In this document: one piece after another, positions 1-6,259 of the stretch
Layout: every line of letters starts with the position of its first letter
How positions within the stretch are numbered: the first letter of the stretch is position 1
Source: Bacillota bacterium
GTDB taxonomy: Bacteria > Bacillota > Dethiobacteria > Dethiobacterales > Dethiobacteraceae
DNA length: 6,772 nucleotides
Direction: 5' to 3'
Assembly (NCBI GenBank): GCA_018725345.1
Contig: QLUI01000098.1
Coordinates: 1-6,772 of the forward strand
Program-made: the position numbers and the translations under genes
Notes under the pieces: model-generated
Database searches by the model: none
Told to the model about the DNA's origin: nothing
What the model saw: only the letters and a program-made list of their open reading frames with translations

Positions 1-1307
1 TCGAAATGCTGTTCGGCGAGGATTTCCGTCGGTGCCATGAGGGCTGCCTGGCAGCCGCTGGCTACGGCAAGTAGCATGGCTGCGGCGGCCACCACTGTCT
101 TGCCGCTGCCAACTTCCCCCTGGAGCAACCGACTCATGGGCTTATCCTGAGCCAGGTCACCTCGGATCTCGTCCAGGACTCGCCTCTGAGCGGAGGTCAA
201 CTCAAAGGGCAAAGAGGCCAGGAATCTTGCCAGGTATTCTGGCTCCGCATTAAGGCTGATCCCTTGCTCCGCCTCCCGCCAGTCTCGCTTCCGGGATAGC
301 ACGCTAAGCTGGATAAGAAAGAGTTCATCAAAGGCAAGCCGGCGTCTCGCCGCATCTTTGAATGATTCACCGGCGGGATAGTGAGCCTGTCGGATCGCCT
401 CGGAGAGTCCCATGAGGCCCACTCTAGCCCTTACTCCCTCGGGCAAGAACTCCTCAATATGTGGCAGATACAAATCCAGGGCTTCCTTGACCACCTGGCG
501 CACCTGGCGGAGGTAGAGCCCCTGGGTGAGAGGATACACCGGGACGAGCCTGCCGGTGTGAATCAGGTCGCCCGATTCGAGGAATTCATATTCCGGAGAC
601 TGGAACACCTTTTGATCTCTAAAGAGTTCCACCTTCCCGCTCAGAGCTATCCGAGTGGTGGGGGAGAGTCGCTTAGCTAGATAGGGCTGATTGAACCAGA
701 TGACCCTCACCGTGCCCGTCTCATCGCCCACGATGGCCTCGGTGCTGCGCATTCCCCGGAGCGATCTCTTCTCGGATGCTTGCCAAACCTCGGCCACGAT
801 TGTTTGCTCTATCCCGACCTCAAGGTCAGCGATACGAGATCTTCGGCTATAGTCGATGTGGTGTCGGGGGAAGAAGTACAGCAGGTCGCGGACCGTGATG
901 ACACCCAATTTAGCGAACCTGGCGGCCATCCTCTGATTGATGCCCGCAACCTCGGTAATCCGTGAATCGAGAGGGAGTGCCGGCTTTGGGGGCGGTGGCG
1001 CCGTGGTATGAGTCTGGAGACGCTTCGCTCTGGAGACAGTTCGCTCTGGAGTTCCCCTCCCGTCCCCTTGACTCTCGACTCTGGGCTCTGAACTCTCGAC
1101 TCGACCGAGCGTGGACTTGACCCACTTCTCCCGTTGGTTCTTATCCAGAGCCTTGTAACTTGGGATAGGGAGCGAGAGAGGCTCACGATACTCGCTGGAG
1201 AATCTAGCAAGGAATCTATCCAGCCCGCCAATTACTGCCGTATCCTCATATCCCCGGGATTGCTCCAGCTTCAGGATTTTCCGTAATTGCTCGGTCGGCT
1301 TGTCCAA
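1..1307 (-). CDS. recG: ATP-dependent DNA helicase RecG, N-terminal 435 residues (runs off the left edge)
   Basis: RecG is a superfamily 2 helicase that binds branched DNA and drives regression of stalled forks and Holliday junction migration. The reading frame is open from 1307 to the window edge. Residues 1-60 form an N-terminal extension (LEQSRGYEDTAVIGGLDRFL) of the kind seen in longer RecG proteins. Residues 66-112 are a low-complexity linker, about 115-160 begin the wedge region (ITEVAGINQRMAARFAKLGV), and about 160-250 form the OB-fold. The helicase part shows a Q-like motif (FELTSAQ, 368-374), Walker A GEVGSGKT with Lys403, and motif Ia APTEILAEQH (425-434). DEXH and the C-terminal half lie outside the window. 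The start is TTG at 1307: an in-frame TAA lies 11 codons upstream and no ATG intervenes. The Shine-Dalgarno is weak, so the exact start is uncertain. The linker is encoded by tandem repeats (separate entries). Confidence 0.95.
   Translation of the reverse strand, partial: MDKPTEQLRKILKLEQSRGYEDTAVIGGLDRFLARFSSEYREPLSLPIPSYKALDKNQREKWVKSTLGRVESSEPRVESQGDGRGTPERTVSRAKRLQTHTTAPPPPKPALPLDSRITEVAGINQRMAARFAKLGVITVRDLLYFFPRHHIDYSRRSRIADLEVGIEQTIVAEVWQASEKRSLRGMRSTEAIVGDETGTVRVIWFNQPYLAKRLSPTTRIALSGKVELFRDQKVFQSPEYEFLESGDLIHTGRLVPVYPLTQGLYLRQVRQVVKEALDLYLPHIEEFLPEGVRARVGLMGLSEAIRQAHYPAGESFKDAARRRLAFDELFLIQLSVLSRKRDWREAEQGISLNAEPEYLARFLASLPFELTSAQRRVLDEIRGDLAQDKPMSRLLQGEVGSGKTVVAAAAMLLAVASGCQAALMAPTEILAEQHF
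1013..1051. repeat. 16-bp tandem repeat within the recG linker
   Basis: On the plus strand a 16-base unit starting TCTGGAGAC occurs at 1013-1028 and 1029-1044, with two mismatches, followed by a partial third unit (TCTGGAG, 1045-1051). It lies in the recG reading frame and encodes roughly residues 86-98 of the linker. The unit is not a multiple of three, so successive copies are read in different frames. Confidence 0.85.
1070..1104. repeat. heptanucleotide tandem repeat within the recG linker
   Basis: Five consecutive 7-base units on the plus strand follow the pattern GACTCTC, with one to three changes per unit (1070-1076, 1077-1083, 1084-1090, 1091-1097, 1098-1104). They encode roughly RecG residues 68-79 (RVESSEPRVESQ), between the N-terminal extension and the wedge domain. 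The reading frame stays open through the array. Similar 7-base periodicity occurs in the intergenic repeats of this window. Confidence 0.85.
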
Positions 1308-1353
1308 ATCTATTCTACCAGGAACCCATTCTTATCGGTAACAGCTCACAGGG

Positions 1354-1388
1354 GTCAGGGATCAGTAATCAGCGGTCAGCTTTCAGCT
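1354..1388. repeat. heptanucleotide NTCAGNN tandem repeat upstream of recG
   Basis: Five back-to-back 7-base units of the form NTCAGNN occupy 1354-1388 (starts at 1354, 1361, 1368, 1375, 1382). They lie in the spacer between the recG start and the end of the antitoxin gene. The unit is the same as in the palindromic repeat at 2080-2162. Nothing else was recognised in 1308-1465. Confidence 0.8.
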
Positions 1389-1465
1389 CCCCACCCTGCC
1401 CCGCTCGTTCGGGATGCTGCTATCCCCAACTTTCTCTTGACGAACCATAGGTATTTTTGAAATTG

Positions 1466-1723
1466 CTATGATGGTTTAGCCTGCTCGGCTATCTTCTGCT
1501 GTAACCAAAGATTAACCAGTGTTTCTACCTTTACGCCCCGCAGACGCGCTTGCTTCTCCACCGAAGAAAGCAGATCTAACTCAACCGGGACAGCACATGA
1601 TATCTGGAACTCGACATCAGGCGCCTCAGTGTCGAACTCAGCAAAGTCATGGGTGTCCCAAAACTCTCCTATCTTCTCCAGCGTATCTGCTTTTGAAATG
1701 CTGCTTAATTTATTTTCGCCCAT
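1466..1723 (-). CDS. BrnA/CopG-type antitoxin
   Basis: An 85-residue protein. The N-terminal half contains EFWDTHDFAEFDTE (about residues 20-33), the signature of the CopG-antitoxin family (PF12441-type). Residues 43-78 (VPVELDLLSSVEKQARLRGVKVETLVNLWLQQKI) fit a ribbon-helix-helix DNA-binding fold. In this family the antitoxin neutralises the toxin through the N-terminal part and represses its own promoter through the RHH domain; that role is inferred from the family. The ATG at 1723 has a good Shine-Dalgarno (GGAGAG, 8 bases upstream) and overlaps the restored end of the toxin gene by 14 bases, the usual toxin-first BrnT-BrnA arrangement. The frame is intact while the toxin is frameshifted, so it may be an orphan antitoxin. 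A decayed copy of its N-terminal part lies at 6549-6622. Confidence 0.85.
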   Translation of the reverse strand: MGENKLSSISKADTLEKIGEFWDTHDFAEFDTEAPDVEFQISCAVPVELDLLSSVEKQARLRGVKVETLVNLWLQQKIAEQAKPS

Positions 1724-1996
1724 ATGATTTTCTCTCCTTTTGGCTCATATCACGAGCGCTTATTATGATTGCTGTTCTTGTGTCTGGTTTATATACAAAG
1801 AATACCGCTAAATAGCGTGCCCCGAAAGTCTGTCCAAAAGCGACATAAACATCATTTCCAGCCGTATAGCCTTTTCCGCGAATCTCATACGAGGTTTACC
1901 CAGTAAAACTTGCCGTGCTTCTTTTATCGTTACCTGATGTTTAGACTCAAGTTTGTCTTCAATTCTCTCAGGACAAACTACATAGTCAATTTGCAT
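1710..1996 (-). pseudogene. BrnT-family toxin, frameshifted
   Basis: The frame starting at ATG 1996 reads MQIDYVVCPERIEDKLESKHQ and continues as a BrnT-like protein to about residue 41 (RMRFAEK). It then goes out of frame and stops at 1808. In the +1 frame the family sequence resumes (GYTAGNDVYVAFGQTFGARY), continues through LAVFFVYK and IIISARDMSQKERKSYGRK, and ends at TAA 1712-1710. Adding one base to the four-T run at 1872-1875 (plus strand) would restore a 95-residue protein, close to the usual BrnT length. BrnT toxins are ribonucleases of the RelE-like fold; the C-terminal ISAR and basic RK-rich segment is their hallmark. The frameshift could be a real inactivation or a homopolymer sequencing error. 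The restored stop overlaps the antitoxin ATG, confirming the pairing. Confidence 0.88.
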
Positions 1997-2079
1997 ATTA
2001 ATCGCTATGCTCCCTCAGGATGACACGGAATCGAGGAGAATTTCTTTTCATTGATTCGCCTTTTGCAATCATAAATCGT

Positions 2080-2162
2080 AAGCGTTCAGCAGTTAGCAAT
2101 CAGCCCTCAGCCCAAAAGCCTCTCTGGGGATCTGAACGCTGACCGCTGATGGCTGAACGCTT
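2080..2162. repeat. Imperfect palindromic heptad repeat (NTCAGNN arms)
   Basis: The left arm starts AAGCGTTCAGC (2080-2090) and the right arm ends with its exact reverse complement (2152-2162). The left arm carries 7-base NTCAG-type units from 2085 to 2112. The right arm carries four 7-base CTGANNG units, the complement of the same unit, from 2132 to 2159. The central roughly 20 bases are unrelated. It lies between the toxin gene start and the rpmB promoter and could form a long imperfect stem in RNA. It resembles heptamer-type intergenic repeats, and no function can be read from it. Confidence 0.85.
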
Positions 2163-2192
2163 ACCTTTTATCGTTGCAGCCATCAGTCCCAT

Positions 2193-2221
2193 TTGCTAAG
2201 CGGCAGCAATTATGGTATTCT
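2193..2221 (+). promoter_or_regulatory. Predicted sigma-70-type promoter upstream of rpmB
   Basis: TTGCTA (2193-2198) and TATTCT (2216-2221) are separated by 17 bases and match -35 and -10 elements with two mismatches each. The site is about 130 bases upstream of the rpmB start. Both hexamers and the 17-base spacing are kept in the second copy at 6708-6736, while bases in the spacer have changed, which supports function. This is a sequence prediction only. Confidence 0.5.
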
Positions 2222-2272
2222 TATAGAGTAATTTTACAGTAAGATAATCACTTAGTCAAAGGAACAAGATCA

Positions 2273-2293
2273 TCAGGGGGATTCTCCCCCTGA
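2273..2293 (+). promoter_or_regulatory. GC-rich hairpin in the rpmB leader
   Basis: A perfect 8-bp stem, TCAGGGGG / CCCCCTGA, with a five-base loop. It sits between the predicted promoter and rpmB. No T-run follows (AAACCCCC instead), so it does not look like a complete intrinsic terminator. It could be a leader structure or a small repeated palindrome. A weaker second stem lies at 2307-2325. Confidence 0.55.
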
Positions 2294-2306
2294 AACCCCC
2301 TAGCAT

Positions 2307-2325
2307 AGGGATTTTCGAAATTCCT
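2307..2325 (+). promoter_or_regulatory. Second hairpin in the rpmB leader
   Basis: AGGGATTT (2307-2314) pairs with AAATTCCT (2318-2325) through seven Watson-Crick pairs and one G-T pair, around a three-base loop. It lies 29 bases upstream of the rpmB ATG, just before the second direct repeat. Its regulatory meaning is unknown. Confidence 0.4.
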
Positions 2326-2354
2326 GCGCTTTCACTTAGTTAAAGGGAGTAGCT

Positions 2355-2537
2355 ATGAAATGTGAGATTTGCGGGAAGAGTGTTCAATTCGGGCATAATG
2401 TCAGCCATTCGAATCGTCGCACCAAGAGGCGATGGATGCCTAACATTGCCAGAACCTCGCTGATAGCGAACGGCAAGAGAAAACATGTCGGTATGTGCAC
2501 CAGGTGCCTGCGCACTCAACATAAGATTGCTGGTTAG
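2355..2537 (+). CDS. rpmB: 50S ribosomal protein L28 (bL28)
   Basis: A 60-residue protein with the bL28 signature MKCEICGKSVQFGHNVSHSN and the following RRTKRRWMPNI. It is a structural component of the large ribosomal subunit. It has two Cys pairs, Cys3-Cys6 and Cys48-Cys51, forming the zinc-ribbon (C+) version of the protein. The length is typical for this form. The ATG at 2355 is preceded by AAAGGGAG at normal spacing. The leader carries a predicted promoter and two hairpins. It converges on rpe, with 16 bases between the stop codons. Grouping of rpmB with recG and rpe is common in bacterial chromosomes. Confidence 0.97.
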   Translation: MKCEICGKSVQFGHNVSHSNRRTKRRWMPNIARTSLIANGKRKHVGMCTRCLRTQHKIAG

Positions 2538-2553
2538 GCGTTCATATCGGCGG

Positions 2554-3219
2554 CTAAGGCAAGCCTTCCCTGATCCTCTCTATCGTTCGGGAAATGCTTT
2601 CCTTGTTATTGAATACTGCCGCTCCGGCTACCAGCACCCGTGCCCCAGCGTGAACCACCTTAGGGGCTAATTCGGCGTTAATTCCCCCATCTACTTCCAG
2701 CTCAGCCTCGAGTCCCCCCTCATCCAGCAATTGCCTCAGGCGGGCGATCTTGTCCACCATCTGGGGAATAAAGGTCTGCCCCCCGAATCCGGGATTGACC
2801 GTCATCACCAGCACCAGATCAACGAGGGGTAATATCTCTCTGATGGTATCCAGCGAGGTAGCCGGATTCAGCGCCACGCCGGCCCGGAGATTCAGACCTT
2901 TTATCTGTGTCACCACCCGGTGCAGATGTAGGCAAGCCTCCACATGAACTGTAATAATGTCGGCCCCGGCCTGGGCGAAGCTCTCTATCTGTCTCTCTGG
3001 GGAATTGACCATCAGGTGAACATCGAGGGGAAGAGTGGTGTGGGGACGAATCGCCTTCACCACCCCGTCGCCGATGTTGATTCGGGGCACAAACTGCCTG
3101 TCCATGACATCAACATGGAGATAGTCAGCACCAGCCCTGGTAGCCTCAGCAACCTGCTCGCCTAAACGACTGAAGTCAGCGGAAAGGATAGAAGGTGCTA
3201 GTTTTATTTTATCGCTCAT
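2554..3219 (-). CDS. rpe: Ribulose-phosphate 3-epimerase
   Basis: This enzyme interconverts D-ribulose 5-phosphate and D-xylulose 5-phosphate in the pentose phosphate pathway (cytoplasmic TIM barrel). From the ATG at 3219 it has 221 residues, the family length. Visible motifs are APSILSADF (8-16), HVDVMD with His35 and catalytic Asp37, LDVHLMV with His68, MTVNPGFGGQ (139-148) and EVDGGIN with catalytic Asp177; the metal ligands His35, Asp37, His68 and Asp177 are all present. The C-terminal phosphate-binding stretch is VLVAGAAVFN. The frame can be extended to a TTG at 3273, but those codons come from an intergenic repeat and add no family sequence, so the ATG is preferred. Position 41 is Arg where Gly is usual (DVMDGxFVP). 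Confidence 0.97.
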   Translation of the reverse strand: MSDKIKLAPSILSADFSRLGEQVAEATRAGADYLHVDVMDRQFVPRINIGDGVVKAIRPHTTLPLDVHLMVNSPERQIESFAQAGADIITVHVEACLHLHRVVTQIKGLNLRAGVALNPATSLDTIREILPLVDLVLVMTVNPGFGGQTFIPQMVDKIARLRQLLDEGGLEAELEVDGGINAELAPKVVHAGARVLVAGAAVFNNKESISRTIERIREGLP

Positions 3220-3263
3220 CCTAACCCGGACGAGCCGGAACCAAAAAGCACCCCGGGAAATTC

Positions 3264-3382
3264 CAATGACCAAATCTCAATTCCCAAATAATATCCAAAT
3301 CCCAGTAGCCAAATTTTTTGGGATTTTGGTTATTGGTCGTTGAAACTTGTTTGGAAATTGATGCTTGGGATTTGTGATTTCA
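3264..3382. repeat. Imperfect inverted repeat of CCAAAT / ATTTGG heptads
   Basis: From 3264 the plus strand runs in near 7-base steps of the CAAATNN type (units at 3264, 3271, 3278, 3285, then CCAAATC-like units) to about 3316. It then switches to complementary TTGGNNT-type units through about 3382. The two halves pair imperfectly across a T-rich centre. It fills most of the 250-base spacer between rpe and the upstream gene, and its end produces the false N-terminal extension of rpe. No gene was seen in 3220-3470. Confidence 0.7.
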
Positions 3383-3470
3383 AGTTTTTCCATTTTGCGA
3401 AAGGTTTCAGATTTTAGATACTAAAGTAGTGTCTTTACTCCGTACCGTTATGCTTTTTTGCCACGACGTC

Positions 3471-4874
3471 TCACCCACGGCTATTATCCTGCGGAGAGCT
3501 AGAGTAACTTCTCCGCTTTATAGCAAGGAAATAGGCCAGTAGTAAGGCAATAATTATAATCCCAGCCACCACACTACCAATCAATGGCCAGTTCACCACT
3601 GTAGGCGGAGCCACCATAACTGCCCAGATGCTGAGGCGATCGGTTCTGGTGCTTAACGTCATCGCTTCCGGATCTACTTTTGTCTCCAGCACCGACCACT
3701 GATTTCGCACCTCATCCCATCTGGCTAACCTCAGCCTTGTGGCATCACCCTCCGCCTTCGCCAAGTCAGCCGGGATATATTTGACTGTTACCGTAGCTTT
3801 TTGAGCCAATAACCCCGGTAAGCCGTCAATGCGAAAGCTGGTGGCCGCTATCCCATAATTACTTGGTGGATCGGGGAGCCGCTCCAGGGGATAACTGCGC
3901 AAGATGATCTCCACCGGGGCAAGTACCGCTCCGATGGGAAAGCTAGTGGAGAATCTGCCGTCCTCGGTTTCCAGCACATCTGCCCTGCCCGGGGTAAGGA
4001 GTATCTTGGCTGGGGGCGGCGGTGGAACGTAAGGCTCCGTTACCTCAAAGCTGGTGCTCCGCTTATCGAGGAGAGTCCCATCTGCCAAAGTTGCCTTTGA
4101 GTGCACGTAGTACCTCCCCGCCGCTAGCTCCTGGTCAAGGACTACGTTGAACTGTACAGAATGAGCAGGGATTATAGCAAAGATAGATGGTGGCGGTGAG
4201 ACGATGGCGATTTCATTTCCCCTTTCGTCTGTAAGCCGGACCTCGTTTTGGACTTTACGATAGTGGTGGTTACCGGTGTGCTTTAAAGTAGTGGAAACAA
4301 CGATTGGCTGGCCGGTGACGACGTCGCTCACGCTCAGGTCGGTGATAGTGCCCGTTTGGATGATTTCAGTATCGGCGATGGTGAGCATTACGGGCACCGC
4401 TACAGCGGCGACGATACCGACCAGCCCCTCACCGATGGGCCGGCTGTGAAAATGAATCAGCGCATATCGGCCACCGGCGCCAATGTCTTTGGGGATGGTT
4501 ATAGTGGCGGTAACTTCTTGGGAATCGCCTGGTTCCAGACGGAAGGAGGTCCTATCAAGGGTGATAAAGGGTCGCGCAGAATAGGGGCTAGTATCCTCTG
4601 CGTCGTCAAGAACACGGTAAGTCTTATCAGGCAACTGCCCAAGCCCTCTGACCTCAACCAGGACATCCAGGGCTGAGCCTTCCTCCCCAATGCTTACAGT
4701 CATCCTATGAGTGATAATCTCTCCCGGGGCGATGTCAGTAAGAAGTCTCGCCTCGGTTACCTTAAACCCGGGATTAGCGGGGTTAGCTGAGACGGGGGCG
4801 GCAAACACAACCAGGGACAGTAATAATACCGCCGTCAGGGGAAAGACTATAAGTCTATGAGAAAGCCTCATCAT
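3471..4874 (-). CDS. Exported, membrane-anchored protein with DUF916-like N-terminal and Ig-like domains
   Basis: A 467-residue protein. Residues 1-30 are a signal peptide with likely cleavage after VSA. Residues 36-145 resemble the DUF916 (WxL-interacting protein) fold: ITLDRTSFRLEPGDSQEVTATI followed by IPKDIGAGGRYALIHF is its typical motif. About 150-278 is a second beta-rich domain comparable to the DUF3324/CARDB position, and PYVPPPPPAK (281-290) is a proline linker. Residues 296-425 form a third beta-sandwich, ZU5-like in character (TVTVKYIPADL, LRLARWDEVRNQWSVLETKVD). A transmembrane helix (about 430-452) ends in KRR with a short cytoplasmic tail. The protein is therefore predicted to project from the outer face of the cytoplasmic membrane. 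Start ATG 4874 (or 4871); no clear Shine-Dalgarno. It lies 59 bases downstream of the lamin-tail/WxL-like gene on the same strand. Domain names are by motif recognition, not a search. Confidence 0.8.
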   Translation of the reverse strand: MMRLSHRLIVFPLTAVLLLSLVVFAAPVSANPANPGFKVTEARLLTDIAPGEIITHRMTVSIGEEGSALDVLVEVRGLGQLPDKTYRVLDDAEDTSPYSARPFITLDRTSFRLEPGDSQEVTATITIPKDIGAGGRYALIHFHSRPIGEGLVGIVAAVAVPVMLTIADTEIIQTGTITDLSVSDVVTGQPIVVSTTLKHTGNHHYRKVQNEVRLTDERGNEIAIVSPPPSIFAIIPAHSVQFNVVLDQELAAGRYYVHSKATLADGTLLDKRSTSFEVTEPYVPPPPPAKILLTPGRADVLETEDGRFSTSFPIGAVLAPVEIILRSYPLERLPDPPSNYGIAATSFRIDGLPGLLAQKATVTVKYIPADLAKAEGDATRLRLARWDEVRNQWSVLETKVDPEAMTLSTRTDRLSIWAVMVAPPTVVNWPLIGSVVAGIIIIALLLAYFLAIKRRSYSSSPQDNSRG

Positions 4875-4887
4875 TATTTGATTAGAC

Positions 4888-4917
4888 TTCGGGGGCTGGC
4901 TTTAGCCAGCCCCCGAA
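4888..4917 (-). terminator. Strong hairpin between the two exported-protein genes
   Basis: A perfect 13-bp GC-rich stem (TTCGGGGGCTGGC / GCCAGCCCCCGAA) with a four-base loop lies just after the stop at 4934 and before the downstream start at 4874. On the minus strand it is followed by AAGTCTAATC, so it lacks a proper T-run. It may be a terminator, a processing site that adjusts the ratio of the two proteins, or a 3' stabiliser. Confidence 0.65.
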
Positions 4918-4933
4918 CTTTGCTGCTCGGTAA

Positions 4934-6259
4934 TCAGGGGAGTATAGCGGTGAAGGTTATTACAATGCGGTACGTATTAGGATTCCCTGCGGTGGTGCCA
5001 TCGCCACGGAGGGGTGCATCAGTCCAGGCTACTGGCTGGCTGAAAATTATGTGATGTACCTCTGCATGAACCAGTCCAGCACCTGACAAAATAGGACCCT
5101 TAGTTGGAAGTGTTACTGTGCCACCTGCCCCGCTAACGCTCATCGGTGCGGCCAATTTGGCAGGGTTAGCAGGGTGTGCCCCGGCCCCCGAGGCCCATGC
5201 TGTCATCCGACCCGCGGTGACAGCGCCTCTATCTTTTGCCTGGATTGTCCAGGCGGCGTTAGCGCTAACGGTAACAGTGCCTGGTGCTGTGGAAACTGTG
5301 CCCGGTACCAGAGTGATTGGCACATGTACCGGCACAGTGATTGCGATAGCAGGTGCAAGAACACCTGTCACCTCAGTCACCCCCTCATCACCCGGCGCAC
5401 CTGGTGGCGGTGGCGGCTCACCAGCAGTGGTGAAGCTCCAGGTATGAGCGGCGGTCAGGTGATTGCCGGCCACATCCTTAGCCCCGGTGCCGATGGTGAC
5501 GGTATAGAGAGTTCCAGCGGCCAGGTTGGCGTCTGGGTTGAAGGTCATAATAGCGTTGGCCTGCCAACTAAACACCCCGGTAACCACGGGTGAGATGGTG
5601 AAAGCCCCCTGGACTGAGGCAGTATCCATTGCCTCGTTGAATCTCACCACGACGTTGGTGTCAACAGGGACAGCAGTAGCGCCAGCAACAGGCGAGGTGC
5701 GGTACACCGTCGGTGGAATATTATCCAGGACACCATTGAATCCCCCCGGCGTGAGCGCGGTGAATACGACGAAGTCGGTGGCATCAGTGCCGGTATCCTG
5801 GCCGTTGGGAGACCTTCCGAGAGACCGACCCTTTGCTGGGGCTAACTCCCCACCTCTATCCCCGAAGCTCACTTCATCAACGACAGTCTCACCATGCCTG
5901 AGGACGACTCTGTCCCCCACGTTGCGGATCTCAAACCTGAAGTCCGCGCCACCCGTCCCGCCCCCCACCAGCAGCAGAAATCCCCCGGCAGGTATCGTTC
6001 TGCCGTTGAGGGAAGCCCTGCCGTGATCCTCATTCGATATCGTCCACCCAGTGAGGTCCACAGCCTGGTTCGTTGGATTAAACAGTTCGATCCATTCATT
6101 CATCTTATCCGTGCGAACCGGGTTGGGCATGAATTCGTTTATTACCACGGGGGGCGCTACTGCCGCAGTGACGTAGCCCGGTATAGCCAGAGGCATAGCC
6201 AGAGCTGCTACCAGAACCAGAACCGCCACTACACTCCGGGACCTTATTTTCTCATTCAC
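4934..6259 (-). CDS. Exported protein with lamin-tail, Big_5 Ig-like and WxL-like C-terminal domains
   Basis: A 441-residue protein. Residues 1-32 are a signal peptide (likely cleavage near VTA). Residues 37-135 are a lamin-tail domain: VVINEFMPNP, NEWIELFNPTNQAVDLTGWT and NVGDRVVLRHGETVVDEVSF are its classic motifs. Residues 178-278 form a bacterial Ig-like Big_5 domain (PPTVYRTSPVAGATAVPVDT through WSFTT). After a PPPPP linker (282-286), residues 297-441 form a beta-rich C-terminal domain with AWTIQAKD, a central Gly/Ala-rich stretch, SQPVAWTD and YRIVITFTA, resembling the WxL/surface-attachment type. There is no C-terminal transmembrane helix or LPXTG motif, so attachment would be non-covalent, perhaps through the neighbouring DUF916-like protein. 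The start is GTG at 6259, with GGGAGAG 8 bases upstream. Probably co-transcribed with the downstream gene unless the hairpin stops transcription. Confidence 0.8.
   Translation of the reverse strand: MNEKIRSRSVVAVLVLVAALAMPLAIPGYVTAAVAPPVVINEFMPNPVRTDKMNEWIELFNPTNQAVDLTGWTISNEDHGRASLNGRTIPAGGFLLLVGGGTGGADFRFEIRNVGDRVVLRHGETVVDEVSFGDRGGELAPAKGRSLGRSPNGQDTGTDATDFVVFTALTPGGFNGVLDNIPPTVYRTSPVAGATAVPVDTNVVVRFNEAMDTASVQGAFTISPVVTGVFSWQANAIMTFNPDANLAAGTLYTVTIGTGAKDVAGNHLTAAHTWSFTTAGEPPPPPGAPGDEGVTEVTGVLAPAIAITVPVHVPITLVPGTVSTAPGTVTVSANAAWTIQAKDRGAVTAGRMTAWASGAGAHPANPAKLAAPMSVSGAGGTVTLPTKGPILSGAGLVHAEVHHIIFSQPVAWTDAPLRGDGTTAGNPNTYRIVITFTAILP

Larger units (their letters stand above)
1649..2257. repeat. 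Repeated block, copy 1 (toxin-antitoxin segment plus promoter)
   Basis: Two parts of this block recur near the right end of the window: 1649-1778 matches 6549-6690 and 2176-2257 matches 6691-6772, in the same orientation and order. The intervening 1779-2175 (397 bp, most of the toxin gene plus its upstream spacer and a palindromic repeat) is absent from copy 2. The similarity may extend beyond 2257, because copy 2 is cut by the window edge. The left boundary falls inside the antitoxin gene. Confidence 0.9.
2249..2348. repeat. Direct repeat pair in the rpmB leader
   Basis: CACTTAGTCAAAGGA (2249-2263) recurs as CACTTAGTTAAAGGGA (2333-2348), differing by one substitution and one extra G. The second unit contains the rpmB Shine-Dalgarno. 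The roughly 69 bases between the units contain two hairpins, so the pair could mark a small insertion or duplication, or a paired regulatory site. Confidence 0.65.

Noticed and set aside
809..1231. Minus-strand open frames overlapping recG in other phases
   Set aside because: The RecG frame is continuous and shows family motifs; the others are shadows opened by the repeat-rich linker.
1354..1388. Short repeats as a CRISPR array
   Set aside because: Units are 7 bases and contiguous with no spacers.
2556..2567. AAGGC..GCCTT palindrome as a terminator between rpmB and rpe
   Set aside because: The loop would be two bases, it has no T-run, and it lies within the rpe coding end.
3220..3273. N-terminal extension of rpe from a TTG at 3273
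   Set aside because: The extra 18 codons derive from the edge of the intergenic repeat and do not match the family; ATG 3219 gives the standard length.
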